Positions 25,073 to 34,877 of a stretch of DNA of 64,000 nucleotides are shown here, one piece after another. Location: the NCBI GenBank assembly GCA_900541145.1, contig UQIH01000001.1:62001-126000 (forward strand), given 5' to 3'. The stretch comes from an uncultured Collinsella sp. (GTDB lineage Bacteria; Actinomycetota; Coriobacteriia; Coriobacteriales; Coriobacteriaceae). How positions within the stretch are numbered: the stretch's first letter is position 1; each line of letters opens with the position of its first letter. Under the pieces are notes generated by a model, which saw only the letters and a list, made by a program, of their open reading frames with translations, was not told the DNA's origin and ran no database searches. The translations under genes were made by a program, and so were the position numbers.

Positions 25073-26776
25073 ATGAGCAATCCCTCGAACCGCACTTCGA
25101 TGCGCGGGCAACTCACGCTGCGCGGCGTCGTCATCGGCGTCCTTGGCTGCGTGATCATCACGGCAAGCTCGGCCTATACCGCCCTCAAGATGGGCGCCCT
25201 CCCCTGGCCGATCGTCTTCGCTGCCGTCATCTCGCTGTTCTTCCTTAAGCTCATGGGCAACGCCAGCCTCAACGAGGCAAACGTCACCCACACCATCATG
25301 TCCGCAGGCGCCATGGTCGCCGGCGGTCTGGCGTTTACCATCCCGGGCGCCTGGATGCTGGGCTATGCCGATCAAATCAGCTGGCTCGACATGTTTATCG
25401 TGGCGCTCGCCGGCACTATCCTGGGCCTGCTGGCCACGGCACTCATCCACCGTCACTTTATCGTGGACGCCGCGCTTGAGTTCCCCACCGGCAACGCCGC
25501 GGCTCAGACCCTGCGCGCCACTGAGGCCGGTGGCAAGACCGGCAAGCAGCTCTTTGGCTCCATGGCCGTCGCCGGCATCTACAGCGTGCTGCGCGACGCC
25601 CTGGGCGTGGTGCCCAGCATGCTGTGCACGCTCAATATCCCCGGCGTGACCTTTGCCATCTATAACTCGCCCACGCTGCTGTCCATCGGCTTTTTGGTGG
25701 GCTTCGCCCCCGTCGCCTTCTGGTTTGCCGGCGCGCTGCTGGGCAATTTTGGCATCATCGTTGGCGGCACCGCTGCCGGGCTGTTTGACGTTATGACCGC
25801 GCAGGGCATCGTCAAGTCCCTGGGTATGGGCCTCATGATGGGCTTTGGCGTCGCCGTCGTCCTCAAGGACATCTTGCCGCAGGTCGCCGGTATCGTCCGC
25901 GGCCTCGCCGCCGACAGCTCCACCGACACCGACGAGCAGTCGCTCATCTCGGGCTCCCTTAAGCTCGACGCCGGTATCATCGGCCTGGGCGCTGCCGCCA
26001 TCGCCGTGATCATCGCCATCGTGCTCGACCTTGGCCCCGTTCCGGCCGTCATCGTCACGCTGTTCACCTTTGTCACCACCATCATGAGCGCGCAGAGCTG
26101 CGGCCAGACGGGTATCGACCCCATGGAGATCTTTGGCCTCATCGTCATGCTCATCGTGGCCGCCTTCGCACAGCTCGCGCAGGTCAAGCTGTTCTTTATC
26201 GCCGGCATCGTGGCCGTGGCGTGCGGCCTTGCGGGCGACGTCATGAACGACTTTAAGGCCGGCGCCGTGCTGGGCACCAACCCGCGCGCACAGTGGGTCG
26301 GCCAGGCCATCGGCGGCATCGTGGGTGCCCTGGTCGCTGCCGCCGTCATGGTCGCGCTCGTAACCGCCTATGGTCCGGACGCCTTTGGCCCCGACAAGAG
26401 CTTTGTGGCCGCGCAGGCAAGCGTGGTCGCCACCATGGTCTCGGGCATCCCGAGCGTACCGTGGTTCGCAGGCGGCTTTATCGCCGGCATCGTCATGTAC
26501 TGGCTCGGCATTCCGGCCATGATGATCGGCCTGGGCGTGTACCTGCCGTTCTACATGTCGCTCACGGCCTTCCTGGGCTCCTGCGTTAAGCTCGCCTACG
26601 ACAAGTGGGCCGCTCACCGCGACGCCGAGGCCGGTCTTTCGGACGAGGAAAAGGCCGCCAAGGACGCCGCCTTCCAGGAGCAGGGCTTGGTTGTCGCCAG
26701 CGGCCTGCTCGGTGGCGAGTCCATCGTCGGCGTTATCCTGGCGTTTGTCTCTGTTGGCCTGAGCCTGCTGGGCTAA
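25073..26776 (+). CDS. OPT-family oligopeptide transporter
   Basis: 567 residues with about 14 hydrophobic segments. The N-terminus QLTLRGVVIGVLGCVIITAS, the stretch NASLNEANVTHTIMSAGAMV near residue 65, and FPTGNAAAQTLRATEAGGKT are typical of the OPT/YSL superfamily, whose bacterial members carry peptides or metal chelates with protons. The ATG at 25073 is six bases after AAGGAG. The C-terminal DEEKAAKDAAF region is cytoplasmic. The substrate is unknown. Confidence 0.88.
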   Translation: MSNPSNRTSMRGQLTLRGVVIGVLGCVIITASSAYTALKMGALPWPIVFAAVISLFFLKLMGNASLNEANVTHTIMSAGAMVAGGLAFTIPGAWMLGYADQISWLDMFIVALAGTILGLLATALIHRHFIVDAALEFPTGNAAAQTLRATEAGGKTGKQLFGSMAVAGIYSVLRDALGVVPSMLCTLNIPGVTFAIYNSPTLLSIGFLVGFAPVAFWFAGALLGNFGIIVGGTAAGLFDVMTAQGIVKSLGMGLMMGFGVAVVLKDILPQVAGIVRGLAADSSTDTDEQSLISGSLKLDAGIIGLGAAAIAVIIAIVLDLGPVPAVIVTLFTFVTTIMSAQSCGQTGIDPMEIFGLIVMLIVAAFAQLAQVKLFFIAGIVAVACGLAGDVMNDFKAGAVLGTNPRAQWVGQAIGGIVGALVAAAVMVALVTAYGPDAFGPDKSFVAAQASVVATMVSGIPSVPWFAGGFIAGIVMYWLGIPAMMIGLGVYLPFYMSLTAFLGSCVKLAYDKWAAHRDAEAGLSDEEKAAKDAAFQEQGLVVASGLLGGESIVGVILAFVSVGLSLLG

Positions 26777-26801
26777 ACCCAACAACAACGTACCCGTACA
26801 G

Positions 26802-26839
26802 AGCGCGGAGTCGGAGACCATCCGGCCCCGCGCTTTTTT
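26802..26839 (+). terminator. terminator of the OPT transporter gene
   Basis: AGCGCGG (26802-26808) pairs with CCGCGCT (26828-26834) and runs into TTTTTT. It begins 26 bases after the stop codon. Confidence 0.82.
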
Positions 26840-26991
26840 GTATCTGCCGAAACCCTCAGCAGTACTCGCATGTGGCGTGTCTTTCTTTGCCTGCTCGCCT
26901 AAGTTCCCTGTCAAGATGACCGCCCCGCCCGTCACGGTGTAGAGTACATGCTGTGAACGCACCCGCGTTCCTACGGCAATACGAGGTGGAC

Positions 26992-28131
26992 ATGGAACTC
27001 GATAAACAACAGCTCAAGCGACTGCGCGAGCGCCATCATCGGCGCCATGGCATCCGCCCCGCCCACAGCGAGGCCATGGAGAACGCAAGCCGCTTTCTAA
27101 AGCGGGCATTCAACATTCGCGAGGGACGCGCGCCCTATCACGTGATTCGCAAGCGCTTTGTAAACGGGGCGCGCCTGACTGGCTCACACTTATGCATCTT
27201 GATCATTGCCATGTTGATCGCGAGCATCGGCCTCGATATCGACTCGGATATCGCTATTGTAGGCGCCATGCTCATCTGCCCGCTCATGGGCTCGGTCCTT
27301 GCCATGGCATACGGCATCGCCACGCTCGACCGCGAGATTACCCTTGAGGCCGTCGCGAGCTTGGCTCTGCAGATGGCCTTTTGCCTGGTCACGTCCACGT
27401 TGTACTTTAAGCTCTCGCCCCTTGGCACCACCACGGCCGCCATCATCGACAATTCGACACCGACCGTGTGGGACCTTGCCGTCGCGCTCGCGGGCGGCTT
27501 TGCGGGTGGCCTGGGCAACTCGCGCGACCAGGAACCCGCCACGCTCATCGCCGGCGTGGCTGTGGCGACCGCACTCATGCCGCCCCTGTGCGCGGCGGGC
27601 TATGGCATCGCCATCGCAAGCGGGTCATTGTTTCTCTCGGCGCTCTACGAGTTTGGCATCAACGTGGTCTTTATCGCGCTGGCTGCCGAAGCCGTGCTGC
27701 TTCTATTGCGCGTGCCGCTCAAGCGCGACCTCAACGGCGACGGCATTGTGACCGCCGAGGAAAATGCCGAGGTCGACGAGCTGTCACGCAAGGTGCGCCG
27801 CCGCATCATTGTGGGCACGGTAGTCTTTGCCATCCCCTGCATCGTTATGACGGCGGGGTCTATTGGCTCGGCGCAGGCCGGCGTGCAGGACGGCTACGGC
27901 GTCACCGAAACCACGCGCGAGCTTGCCGCGGTACTGCCGGGCTTTAAGGATTACACCGTCGCCGTCGAGACCTCGGCCACCGAAGGCGACGAGAGGGGCA
28001 TCGTCGAGCGCGAGATTGTTGCCCATGTGACGACAAGCGAGGCGCTCGGGGCGCACGACCGCCACGTCGCCCGCAAGCTCATCGACCTCAATGTGCCCGA
28101 GCTCGATCGCGTGGAGTTCGATGTGAAGTGA
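26992..28131 (+). CDS. DUF389-family membrane protein
   Basis: 379 residues from an ATG five bases after a GAGGTG site; an in-frame GTG at 26953 is a weaker start. After a basic N-terminus, hydrophobic helices carry the DUF389 patterns DIDSDIAIVGAMLICPLMGS near residue 85 and LAGGFAGGLGNSRDQEPATL, followed by GVAVATALMPPLCAAGYG. Members of this TIGR00341/DUF389 group are conserved in gut Actinobacteria but lack a confirmed function. The last 80 residues form a soluble domain. Confidence 0.85.
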   Translation: MELDKQQLKRLRERHHRRHGIRPAHSEAMENASRFLKRAFNIREGRAPYHVIRKRFVNGARLTGSHLCILIIAMLIASIGLDIDSDIAIVGAMLICPLMGSVLAMAYGIATLDREITLEAVASLALQMAFCLVTSTLYFKLSPLGTTTAAIIDNSTPTVWDLAVALAGGFAGGLGNSRDQEPATLIAGVAVATALMPPLCAAGYGIAIASGSLFLSALYEFGINVVFIALAAEAVLLLLRVPLKRDLNGDGIVTAEENAEVDELSRKVRRRIIVGTVVFAIPCIVMTAGSIGSAQAGVQDGYGVTETTRELAAVLPGFKDYTVAVETSATEGDERGIVEREIVAHVTTSEALGAHDRHVARKLIDLNVPELDRVEFDVK

Positions 28132-28145
28132 TGCAGAGCGCGGCC

Positions 28146-28649
28146 CTACAGATCGTACTTGTACACGCGATAGATGTACTTTTCGGCTTCCATCTCAAAG
28201 GTAGCGATGGGTAGACCATACCGATCGTACTCGATAAAGGTCTTGGCCTGGCCCGATGCCACGAGCATGCTATTTGAATCGCCGACGCGCTGCGCACTGC
28301 TGACGTAACCCGAAAACAGCACGGCGATCTGGTCCTCAAGTTCGTAGGTGCGCGCCGTCTCGTCCACTGTAAAGATGCGCCCAAACGAATGCGTGCCCTT
28401 GTTGTAGTCGGTCACCACCGCGGAGCCCAGCTGGCCCCAGTCGAACTTGGGATAGCTTTCGGCCGCACCAAAGTTGTTGTCGTATAGCAGCACCTGATAG
28501 CGACCGGTCGTTGCCGTGTCAGAACTCGGCAGATACGTCACGCTGTGCTGGCCCGCGTTGAGCGAAAAATCGCCCTGGGCCTGCAGCAACTTGTCCTCAA
28601 AGCCCGAGCCGGCCCATTGCCACTCCTTTCTATTTCTGGGTCCATCTTC
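28146..28649 (-). pseudogene. C-terminal remnant of an aryl-sulfate sulfotransferase-like gene
   Basis: The frame is open for 167 codons below an in-frame TGA at 28650-28652 but has no ATG or well-placed start; the only candidate is a TTG at 28589. Residues such as LNAGQHSVTYLPS, YQVLLYDNN, FTVDETARTYELEDQ and the closing TFIEYDRYGLPIATFE resemble the last blades of an arylsulfotransferase propeller, which normally exceeds 450 residues. The catalytic histidines of the N-terminal part are absent. The break lies beside the palindrome at 28665-28705. Assignment is from pattern recognition only. Confidence 0.55.
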
Positions 28650-28664
28650 TCACTGCTGGCGACC

Positions 28665-28705
28665 AAAAATGATTCGTTTTCCTCCGTTCCCGAGGAATCA
28701 TTTTT
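28665..28705 (-). terminator. stop-codon-abutting hairpin after the acyl-CoA dehydrogenase gene
   Basis: AAAAATGATTC (28665-28675) and GAATCATTTTT (28695-28705) are perfect 11-base arms around a 19-base loop. The right arm overlaps the stop codon at 28704-28706. On the minus strand the stem ends in TTTTTGG, so it can act as a terminator; the placement matches the dispersed repeats. Confidence 0.7.
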
Positions 28706-29663
28706 AGTACTTAAAGAAGCCCTCTCCCGAGCTTTCGCCCAGCTTGCCTTCGTCGAGCATTTTCTTGAGGACGGACGCCATGGCCTTAAAGTTGTAGGGC
28801 ATCATCATCTTTTTGAGCAGCGGGCTCACCAGGCCCGGGACCTTCTGATACTGCATGACGATGTTGTAGGCCGTCTGGATGCCCACCGTGTCGAATACGC
28901 GGAACGGGCCCTTGGGAGCGCCGGTGCCGCGCGTCCATGCGAGGTCGATACTCTTGGGGTCGCTGACGCCCGAGACGTACAGGTCCAGGCCCGAAAGCAA
29001 CCACGGCACCAACATGGAGTTGAGCAGGTAGCCGTTCTTTTCCTTGTTGACGGGAAGCGCCAGCATGCGGATGTCGTTGGCGAAGTCGACGAGCTCGTCG
29101 AAATAGCGCTTGTCGGTCTGGTCCTGGGCCATGACCTCGGTCATGTTGTTCTTCCAGATGGAGTTGGCAAAGTGCAGCGACAGGTACTTCTCGGGGCGAC
29201 CAGTGTACTTGGCAAAGGTGCTCGGCAGCAGCGTAGAGGAGTTCGTCACGACAACGGTCTTTTGCGGGAGGACCGGGGCGAGCTTCTTGTAGAATTCGAT
29301 TTTTGCCCGGGTGTCCTCGGCCATAGACTCGATGACCAGGTCGGCGTCGGCCACGGCCTTGGCAAGATCTAACTCCAGCTTGAGCGTAGAGTAGGCACGC
29401 TCGACGGCGGCGAGCGCCGTCTCCCTGTCGAAGGTCTGGTCGCTATCGGCGATGCCGGCACACCACTCGCCCGTGCCGTCCGCCATGCCCTCGATAGCAG
29501 CGATGTACTCCTCGCGCACATGATCGATCTTGGGCTGGGTGCGGCCGATGCTGCCCTCGCTGCGCAGCCAAATCGTTACATCAAAGCCGCAGTAGGCAGT
29601 CTGAAAGGCAATCTGGCTTCCCAGCACGCCGCCGCCGGCGACGCAAACGGTCTTGTAGCTCAT
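28704..29663 (-). CDS. 3-hydroxyacyl-CoA dehydrogenase family protein
   Basis: 319 residues. The Rossmann loop VAGGGVLGSQIAFQTAYCGF is at the N-terminus, DADLVIESMAEDTRAKIEFY with NSSTLLPSTFA follows near residue 108, and LHFANSIWKN aligns with the family HFFNP position but is altered. The C-terminal domain starts near YLLNSMLVPWLLS. It oxidises 3-hydroxyacyl-CoA, or a related substrate, with NAD. It stands alone, but the 2-hydroxyacyl-CoA dehydratase activase-like gene is nearby, so both may relate to acyl-CoA metabolism. Confidence 0.87.
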   Translation of the reverse strand: MSYKTVCVAGGGVLGSQIAFQTAYCGFDVTIWLRSEGSIGRTQPKIDHVREEYIAAIEGMADGTGEWCAGIADSDQTFDRETALAAVERAYSTLKLELDLAKAVADADLVIESMAEDTRAKIEFYKKLAPVLPQKTVVVTNSSTLLPSTFAKYTGRPEKYLSLHFANSIWKNNMTEVMAQDQTDKRYFDELVDFANDIRMLALPVNKEKNGYLLNSMLVPWLLSGLDLYVSGVSDPKSIDLAWTRGTGAPKGPFRVFDTVGIQTAYNIVMQYQKVPGLVSPLLKKMMMPYNFKAMASVLKKMLDEGKLGESSGEGFFKY

Positions 29664-29831
29664 GGGACGGTCCTCTCTTACGTAATTCCATAGATGTGTA
29701 TTTATTCAACCGTAAGGAGGGTTGCACGCTGGGGGTGGGTTCTATAAACGGACGGTAATTTGCGGCGAACGGCAACACCTGTTCATTATCTCTCGATTTT
29801 GGAGGCCCCTTTTAACGCTGCTGGACCGCTT

Positions 29832-29961
29832 TTTCGGAAGTGCGGTGAAAAATCGAGTTCCGCCGACCAGACCGGCTTTTTTTACAACAAAACCGCAGGT
29901 CGCGAGAGTCTAAAAAGGCGGTGTGCTCGGGAGGTTCGCGTTTTTCCCCGCACTTCCGAAA
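29832..29961. repeat. 130-base imperfect palindrome
   Basis: TTTCGGAAGTGCGG (29832-29845) has a perfect inverted copy at 29948-29961. The next 30 bases inward also correspond with mismatches, so the arms extend to about 45 bases. The gap 29664-30078 otherwise contains the terminator below and no gene that I can support. Confidence 0.7.
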
Positions 29962-30015
29962 TTCGAGTGCACAGAAGGCTGCGACAAAACGATTTGCGCA
30001 ACATATGTCCAGCAA

Positions 30016-30050
30016 AAACGGGTGGTAGCCGGTACGGCTACCACCCGTTT
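30016..30050 (-). terminator. terminator of the giant activase gene
   Basis: AAACGGGTGGTAGCCG pairs perfectly over 16 bases with its complement around a three-base loop, and TTTTTGCT follows on the minus strand. It is 28 bases past the stop codon. Confidence 0.9.
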
Positions 30051-30078
30051 GTCTCATATCTAGCACATAGCAGGCCAA

Positions 30079-33000
30079 CTACTTCTTAATGCCGCGTCCC
30101 AGGCGCTCGGCGACCGACGCCACGGCCTCCTCGCTGGCCGTTCCGCAGCTCACGCAGCCGTCATGGGCACGCATCTGGCCAGTGACCTCATCCATCGCGA
30201 GCGGCGCCACCTTCTCGAGCTTAAAGCCCTTACCGGCGCGCATGTTTTCCTTGGCCACGCTGATCATGAGCTTAATACGGTTGAGCTGGTTGACCTCGGA
30301 CGCGCCGGGGTCGTAGTCCACCGCGACGATGTTGCTCTCGGGGTGCTGACGGCGCAGCTCCTTGATCACGGCCTTACCCACTACGTGGTTGGGCAGGCAC
30401 GCGAAGGGCTGCGTGCAGATGATGTTGGGCGCACCGTGGTCGATCAGGTCGAGCATCTCGGCCGTGAGCAGCCAGCCTTCGCCCATGTTGTTGCACACCG
30501 AAAGCACCGTACGAGCCTTGTCCGCCATGGTGCCAATGCGCTCGGGCGCCTCGAAGCGGCGGGACTTTTCGAGCATCTCCTCCACCGGCGTGCGCATCCA
30601 GTCCACCAGCTTAATGAGCGCCTGCATGCTAGCGCGCGCCGTGGCAGAGCTTCCCAGCTCGTCCTTCTGCAGCTCGGCGTTACTCATGGAGTACAGGAAG
30701 AAGTCGAGCAGGCCCGGTACCACGGCCTCGCAGCCCTCGCGCTCAATGACATCGACCACGTGGTTGTTGGCCGTGGGATGGAACTTGACCAGGATCTCGC
30801 CAACCACGCCCACGCGCGGCTTGGTACCCTCGCCCACAAGCGGCATGGTGTCGAACGCGCGGATGGCCTCGCGGCACAACTTGGTGTAGTTGTGCCTGTT
30901 GAACTTAGGCGCCAGCTTGCGGGCGCGCGCCATGTACTCCTCGTAGAGTGCGTTGGCGGCACCGGGCGTGGCCTCGTACGGGCGGCAACGATAGAGCATC
31001 TGCATCATGACGTCACCAAAGAGCACTGCGTAGACTGCCTGCTTAAGCAGTGCCGGCGTAATCTTAAAGCCGGGGTTGTCCTCACCGAGCGCCACGGCCG
31101 AAAGCGAGATCACCGGGATCTCGGGGTGGCCGCTCTCGCGCAGGGCCTTGCGGATGAGTGCGATGTAGTTGGTGGCACGGCAGCCGCCGCCGGTCTGGCT
31201 GATAACCACGGCCGTCTTGGACAGGTCGTACCGACCGCTCTCGATGGCCTCCATAATCTGGCCCGTCACCAGGATCGACGGATAGCAAATGTCATTGTTC
31301 ACGTAGCGCAGGCCAGCCTCGACGGCATCGTGGTCGGTCGAGGGCAGCAGCTCCAAGTTGTAGCCGGCACCGCGGAACACCTCTTTGACCAGGTCAAAGT
31401 GAATCGGCGCCATCTGCGGGCACAGGATGGTGTAGCCCTCCTCGCGCATCTGCTCGGTAAAGGGCACCTTGGGCCACGCGGTCGAAGCACTCTCACGCTG
31501 CGCCTCAAACGTGTACTTGCGGCTCGCGAACGCGGGGGCATCCGTGGAGGGCGCCACCGGCGCGGCATCGCCTTGCTCGTAGGCCTCGCCCGCGGCCGTG
31601 GCATCGGCCAGGCGCTCGGCCTCCTGGTCCTTGAGCGCTGCCATGAGCGAGCGGATGCGGATGCGCGCGGCACCCAGGTTAGACACCTCGTCGATCTTAA
31701 GCACGGTGTAGATCTTGCCGCTGGCTTCCAGAATCTCCTGCACCTGATCGGTGGTCAGAGCGTCCAGGCCGCAGCCGAAGGAATTGAGCTGGATCAGGTC
31801 CAGGTCGTTGCGCATCGTCACAAAACGGGCGACGGCGTACAGGCGGCTGTGGTACATCCACTGGTCGACGACGCGAATCGGACGCTCGGGCTTTACCAGA
31901 TGCGCAAGCGAATCCTCGGTAAAGACCGCAAAGCCAAAGCTCGAGATAAGTTCGGGCAGGGCGTGGTTGATCTCGGGGTCGTTATGGTAGGGACGACCGG
32001 CGAGCACGATGCCGTGACCGCCATGGTCCTCGACCCACTTAAGAGCCTCCTCGCCCATGGTCTGGATATCCTCGTGGAAACGCGCATCGGCCTCAAAAGC
32101 AGCGTTGACGGCGGCATCGACCTCGGAGCGCGTGATCTTGGGACCGCGCACGCGACCGCGACCGGCTTGCGCATCGGCCACACGGTCGACGGCGAGCACC
32201 TGGTACAGACGGCGCTTAAGCTCGGTCTTATCGTGATACGGCACAAACGGATACAGGAACTCGATGTTCTGTTCGCGAATCTCGTCGATGTTGAGCGCCA
32301 GCGCTGTGGGGTAGCTCATGACGATGGGGCAGTTGTAACAGTTGCCAGCCGTCGGATCCTCCTTGCGCTCCCAGCGCACGCACGGCATCCAGATGAAGTC
32401 GACATCGCGGTCGATGAGGTTCATCACATGGCCGTGGCTCATCTTTGCCGGGTAGCACACGCTCTCGGACGGCATGGACTCGATGCCCGCCTGGTAGGTC
32501 TTTTTGCTCGACTGGTCGGACAGCTGCACGCTAAAGCCCAGGCGCGTAAAGAACGCGTGCCAGAAGGGGTAGTTCTCGTACATGTTGAGTGCGCGCGGGA
32601 TACCCACGGTGCCGCGCGGGGCCTCATCGGGACTCAGGACCTCGCGGTTAAAGAGCAGCTCATTTTTCTTTTTGAAGAGGTTGGGGGCCTCGGTCTTCTG
32701 CTTTTTGTGGCCAGCGCCCTTCTCGCAGCGGTTGCCGGTAATGAAGCGTCTGCCGCCGCCAAAGTCGTTAACGGTGAGCTGGCAGTTGTTGGAGCAGCGA
32801 CCGCAGCGGACATGCTTTTGCGTCACAGTAAGGTGCGCGATGTCCTCGGCCGAAAGGATGGTCGAGGTGCCATCGGCGCCGGCGCGATCGCGGGCGAGCA
32901 GGGCCGCACCGTAGGCGCCCATGCAGCCGGCGATGTCGGGACGCACGGCATGAACGCCGGTGAGCTGCTCAAACGCACGCAGCGTGGCATCGGACATAAA

Positions 33001-34866
33001 GGTGCCGCCCTGAACGATCACCTGGCTGCCGATCTCCTTGGAGTCGCGCAGCTTAATGACCTTGAACAGGGCATTCTTGATGACGGAATAGGACAGGCCG
33101 GCCGCGATGTCGCCCACCGTGGCGCCTTCCTTTTGCGCCTGCTTGACGCGCGAGTTCATAAAGACCGTGCAGCGGCTGCCCAGGTCGACCGGGGCCTTGG
33201 CATGGATGGCGGCGTCGGCGAACGCGCGCACGTCCATGTTCATAGAGACGGCGAAGCTCTCGATAAAGCTACCGCAACCCGACGAGCAAGCCTCGTTGAG
33301 CATGATGTGCTCGATGACGCCGTCCTTGACGCGCAGGCACTTCATGTCCTGGCCGCCGATGTCCAGAATGAACTCGACGCCGGGCAGAAACGCCTTGGCG
33401 CCGCGCAGGTGCGCGACGGTCTCGATCTCGCCGGAGTCGGCCTTGAGGGCCTCGATGAGCAGCGCCTCGCCATAGCCCGTAGTGGTCACGTGGCCGATAG
33501 TGCAGCCGGCGGGGATGTGGTTGTAGAAATCGGCCATGATGACCTTGGCCGTGCCCAGGATGTCGCCGTTGTTGTTGCCGTACCAGGTGTGCAACAGCTG
33601 GCCGTCCTCGCCCACGAGCGCGGCCTTCATGGTGGTGGAGCCGGCGTCGATGCCAATGAACACGCGGCCGGTGTAGCCGTCGAGTTTGCCCTTGGGGACG
33701 ACTTCCTGGTCATGGCGGGTTTTGAATTCGGCAAAGTCCTCGTCGGTGGCAAAGAGCGGATCCAGGCGCTCGACCTCGGCACCCTGTGTGTCACCCAGGG
33801 CATCGATGGCATCGATGAGCTGCGGGAACGTGCTGAGCTTATTGGACTCGTGCGCCATGGCGGCGCCGCTCGCCACAAACAGGTGAGCGTTTTGGGGCAC
33901 AATGCGGTGCTCTTCGTCCAGGTTGAGCGTGAGGTAGAAGCGGTGGCGCAGTTCGGAGAGATACTGCAGCGGGCCGCCCAGGAAAGCGACGTTGCCGCGG
34001 ATGGGACGACCGCACGCCAGGCCCGAGATGGTCTGGGTCACGACAGCCTGGAAGATGGAGGCGGCGACGTCCTCGGGGCGGGCGCCCTCGTTGAGCAGCG
34101 GCTGCACGTCGGTCTTGGCAAAAACGCCGCAGCGGCTGGCGATGGGATAGATGGTGGTGGCGTTGGCAGCGAGCTCGTTGAGGCCACTGGCGTCGGTGTG
34201 CAGCAGGGTTGCCATCTGGTCGATGAACGCGCCCGTGCCGCCGGCGCAGGTGCCGTTCATGCGCTGCTCGATGCCGTTGTCGAAATAGATGATCTTGGCG
34301 TCCTCGCCGCCCAGCTCGATGGCGACATCGGTGGCCGGGATGAGAGTCTCGACGGCACGCTTGCTGGCGATGACCTCCTGGACAAACTCCAGGTCGAGCC
34401 ACTGGGACAGCAGCAGGCCGCCCGAGCCGGTAATGGCGCAGGTCATTTGGGCCGTCGGCAGCACGGTCGCAGCGCCCTCGAACAGGTCGCGGGCACAGGC
34501 ACGGACATCGGTGTGGTGGCGCTGGTACTTGGCGTAGACGATCTGGTTGTCGTCGTTGAGCACGGCGAGCTTAACGGTGGTGGAGCCCACGTCGATGCCC
34601 AGGTGCAGGTTGCCACGAGCGTTCTCGGGGTTGAAAATCGCGCCTTCGGGGGCGTGGGCGGCGGTGGCGGCTACGGGCTCAGCGGCGGTGGCGGGCTCGC
34701 TAGCAACGGACGTCTCCCCTGCCGCGTTCTTGGCATCGGCAACTGCCTCGGCAACTTTCTCGGCAGCCGCGGTCGCGGCCTTCTGCGCGGCATCCACCAC
34801 GGCGGGTGCAGCCTCACGCGCGGCAGCAAACATACGGTCCTTGATGCCCTCGACGAGTTTGCTCAT
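30079..34866 (-). CDS. giant 2-hydroxyacyl-CoA dehydratase activase-like protein
   Basis: 1,595 residues. An alanine-rich N-terminal 85 residues precede two BcrA/BadF-type ASKHA ATPase modules: LGIDVGSTTVKLAVLNDDN near 90 with AGGTGAFIDQMA, and FIGIDAGSTTMKAALVGEDG near 405 with EACSSGCGSFIESFA. A Cys motif, CGRCSNNCQLTVNDF, follows near 715, then the DUF2229 part (VGIPRALNMYENYPFW near 775) and a long HgdB-like C-terminal region ending near HDGCVSCGTA. Activases use ATP to drive one electron into dehydratases. The HgdB-like part suggests self-contained Fe-S chemistry; the substrate is unknown. It is 11 bases after a TetR gene. Confidence 0.88.
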   Translation of the reverse strand: MSKLVEGIKDRMFAAAREAAPAVVDAAQKAATAAAEKVAEAVADAKNAAGETSVASEPATAAEPVAATAAHAPEGAIFNPENARGNLHLGIDVGSTTVKLAVLNDDNQIVYAKYQRHHTDVRACARDLFEGAATVLPTAQMTCAITGSGGLLLSQWLDLEFVQEVIASKRAVETLIPATDVAIELGGEDAKIIYFDNGIEQRMNGTCAGGTGAFIDQMATLLHTDASGLNELAANATTIYPIASRCGVFAKTDVQPLLNEGARPEDVAASIFQAVVTQTISGLACGRPIRGNVAFLGGPLQYLSELRHRFYLTLNLDEEHRIVPQNAHLFVASGAAMAHESNKLSTFPQLIDAIDALGDTQGAEVERLDPLFATDEDFAEFKTRHDQEVVPKGKLDGYTGRVFIGIDAGSTTMKAALVGEDGQLLHTWYGNNNGDILGTAKVIMADFYNHIPAGCTIGHVTTTGYGEALLIEALKADSGEIETVAHLRGAKAFLPGVEFILDIGGQDMKCLRVKDGVIEHIMLNEACSSGCGSFIESFAVSMNMDVRAFADAAIHAKAPVDLGSRCTVFMNSRVKQAQKEGATVGDIAAGLSYSVIKNALFKVIKLRDSKEIGSQVIVQGGTFMSDATLRAFEQLTGVHAVRPDIAGCMGAYGAALLARDRAGADGTSTILSAEDIAHLTVTQKHVRCGRCSNNCQLTVNDFGGGRRFITGNRCEKGAGHKKQKTEAPNLFKKKNELLFNREVLSPDEAPRGTVGIPRALNMYENYPFWHAFFTRLGFSVQLSDQSSKKTYQAGIESMPSESVCYPAKMSHGHVMNLIDRDVDFIWMPCVRWERKEDPTAGNCYNCPIVMSYPTALALNIDEIREQNIEFLYPFVPYHDKTELKRRLYQVLAVDRVADAQAGRGRVRGPKITRSEVDAAVNAAFEADARFHEDIQTMGEEALKWVEDHGGHGIVLAGRPYHNDPEINHALPELISSFGFAVFTEDSLAHLVKPERPIRVVDQWMYHSRLYAVARFVTMRNDLDLIQLNSFGCGLDALTTDQVQEILEASGKIYTVLKIDEVSNLGAARIRIRSLMAALKDQEAERLADATAAGEAYEQGDAAPVAPSTDAPAFASRKYTFEAQRESASTAWPKVPFTEQMREEGYTILCPQMAPIHFDLVKEVFRGAGYNLELLPSTDHDAVEAGLRYVNNDICYPSILVTGQIMEAIESGRYDLSKTAVVISQTGGGCRATNYIALIRKALRESGHPEIPVISLSAVALGEDNPGFKITPALLKQAVYAVLFGDVMMQMLYRCRPYEATPGAANALYEEYMARARKLAPKFNRHNYTKLCREAIRAFDTMPLVGEGTKPRVGVVGEILVKFHPTANNHVVDVIEREGCEAVVPGLLDFFLYSMSNAELQKDELGSSATARASMQALIKLVDWMRTPVEEMLEKSRRFEAPERIGTMADKARTVLSVCNNMGEGWLLTAEMLDLIDHGAPNIICTQPFACLPNHVVGKAVIKELRRQHPESNIVAVDYDPGASEVNQLNRIKLMISVAKENMRAGKGFKLEKVAPLAMDEVTGQMRAHDGCVSCGTASEEAVASVAERLGRGIKK

Positions 34867-34877
34867 TGTCTCTCCTC

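Noticed and set aside
24932..26962. A 676-codon minus-strand frame opposite the OPT transporter
   Set aside because: The translation is rich in His, Asp and Gly with no hydrophobic or domain pattern, whereas the plus strand gives a normal membrane protein with a good ribosome site.
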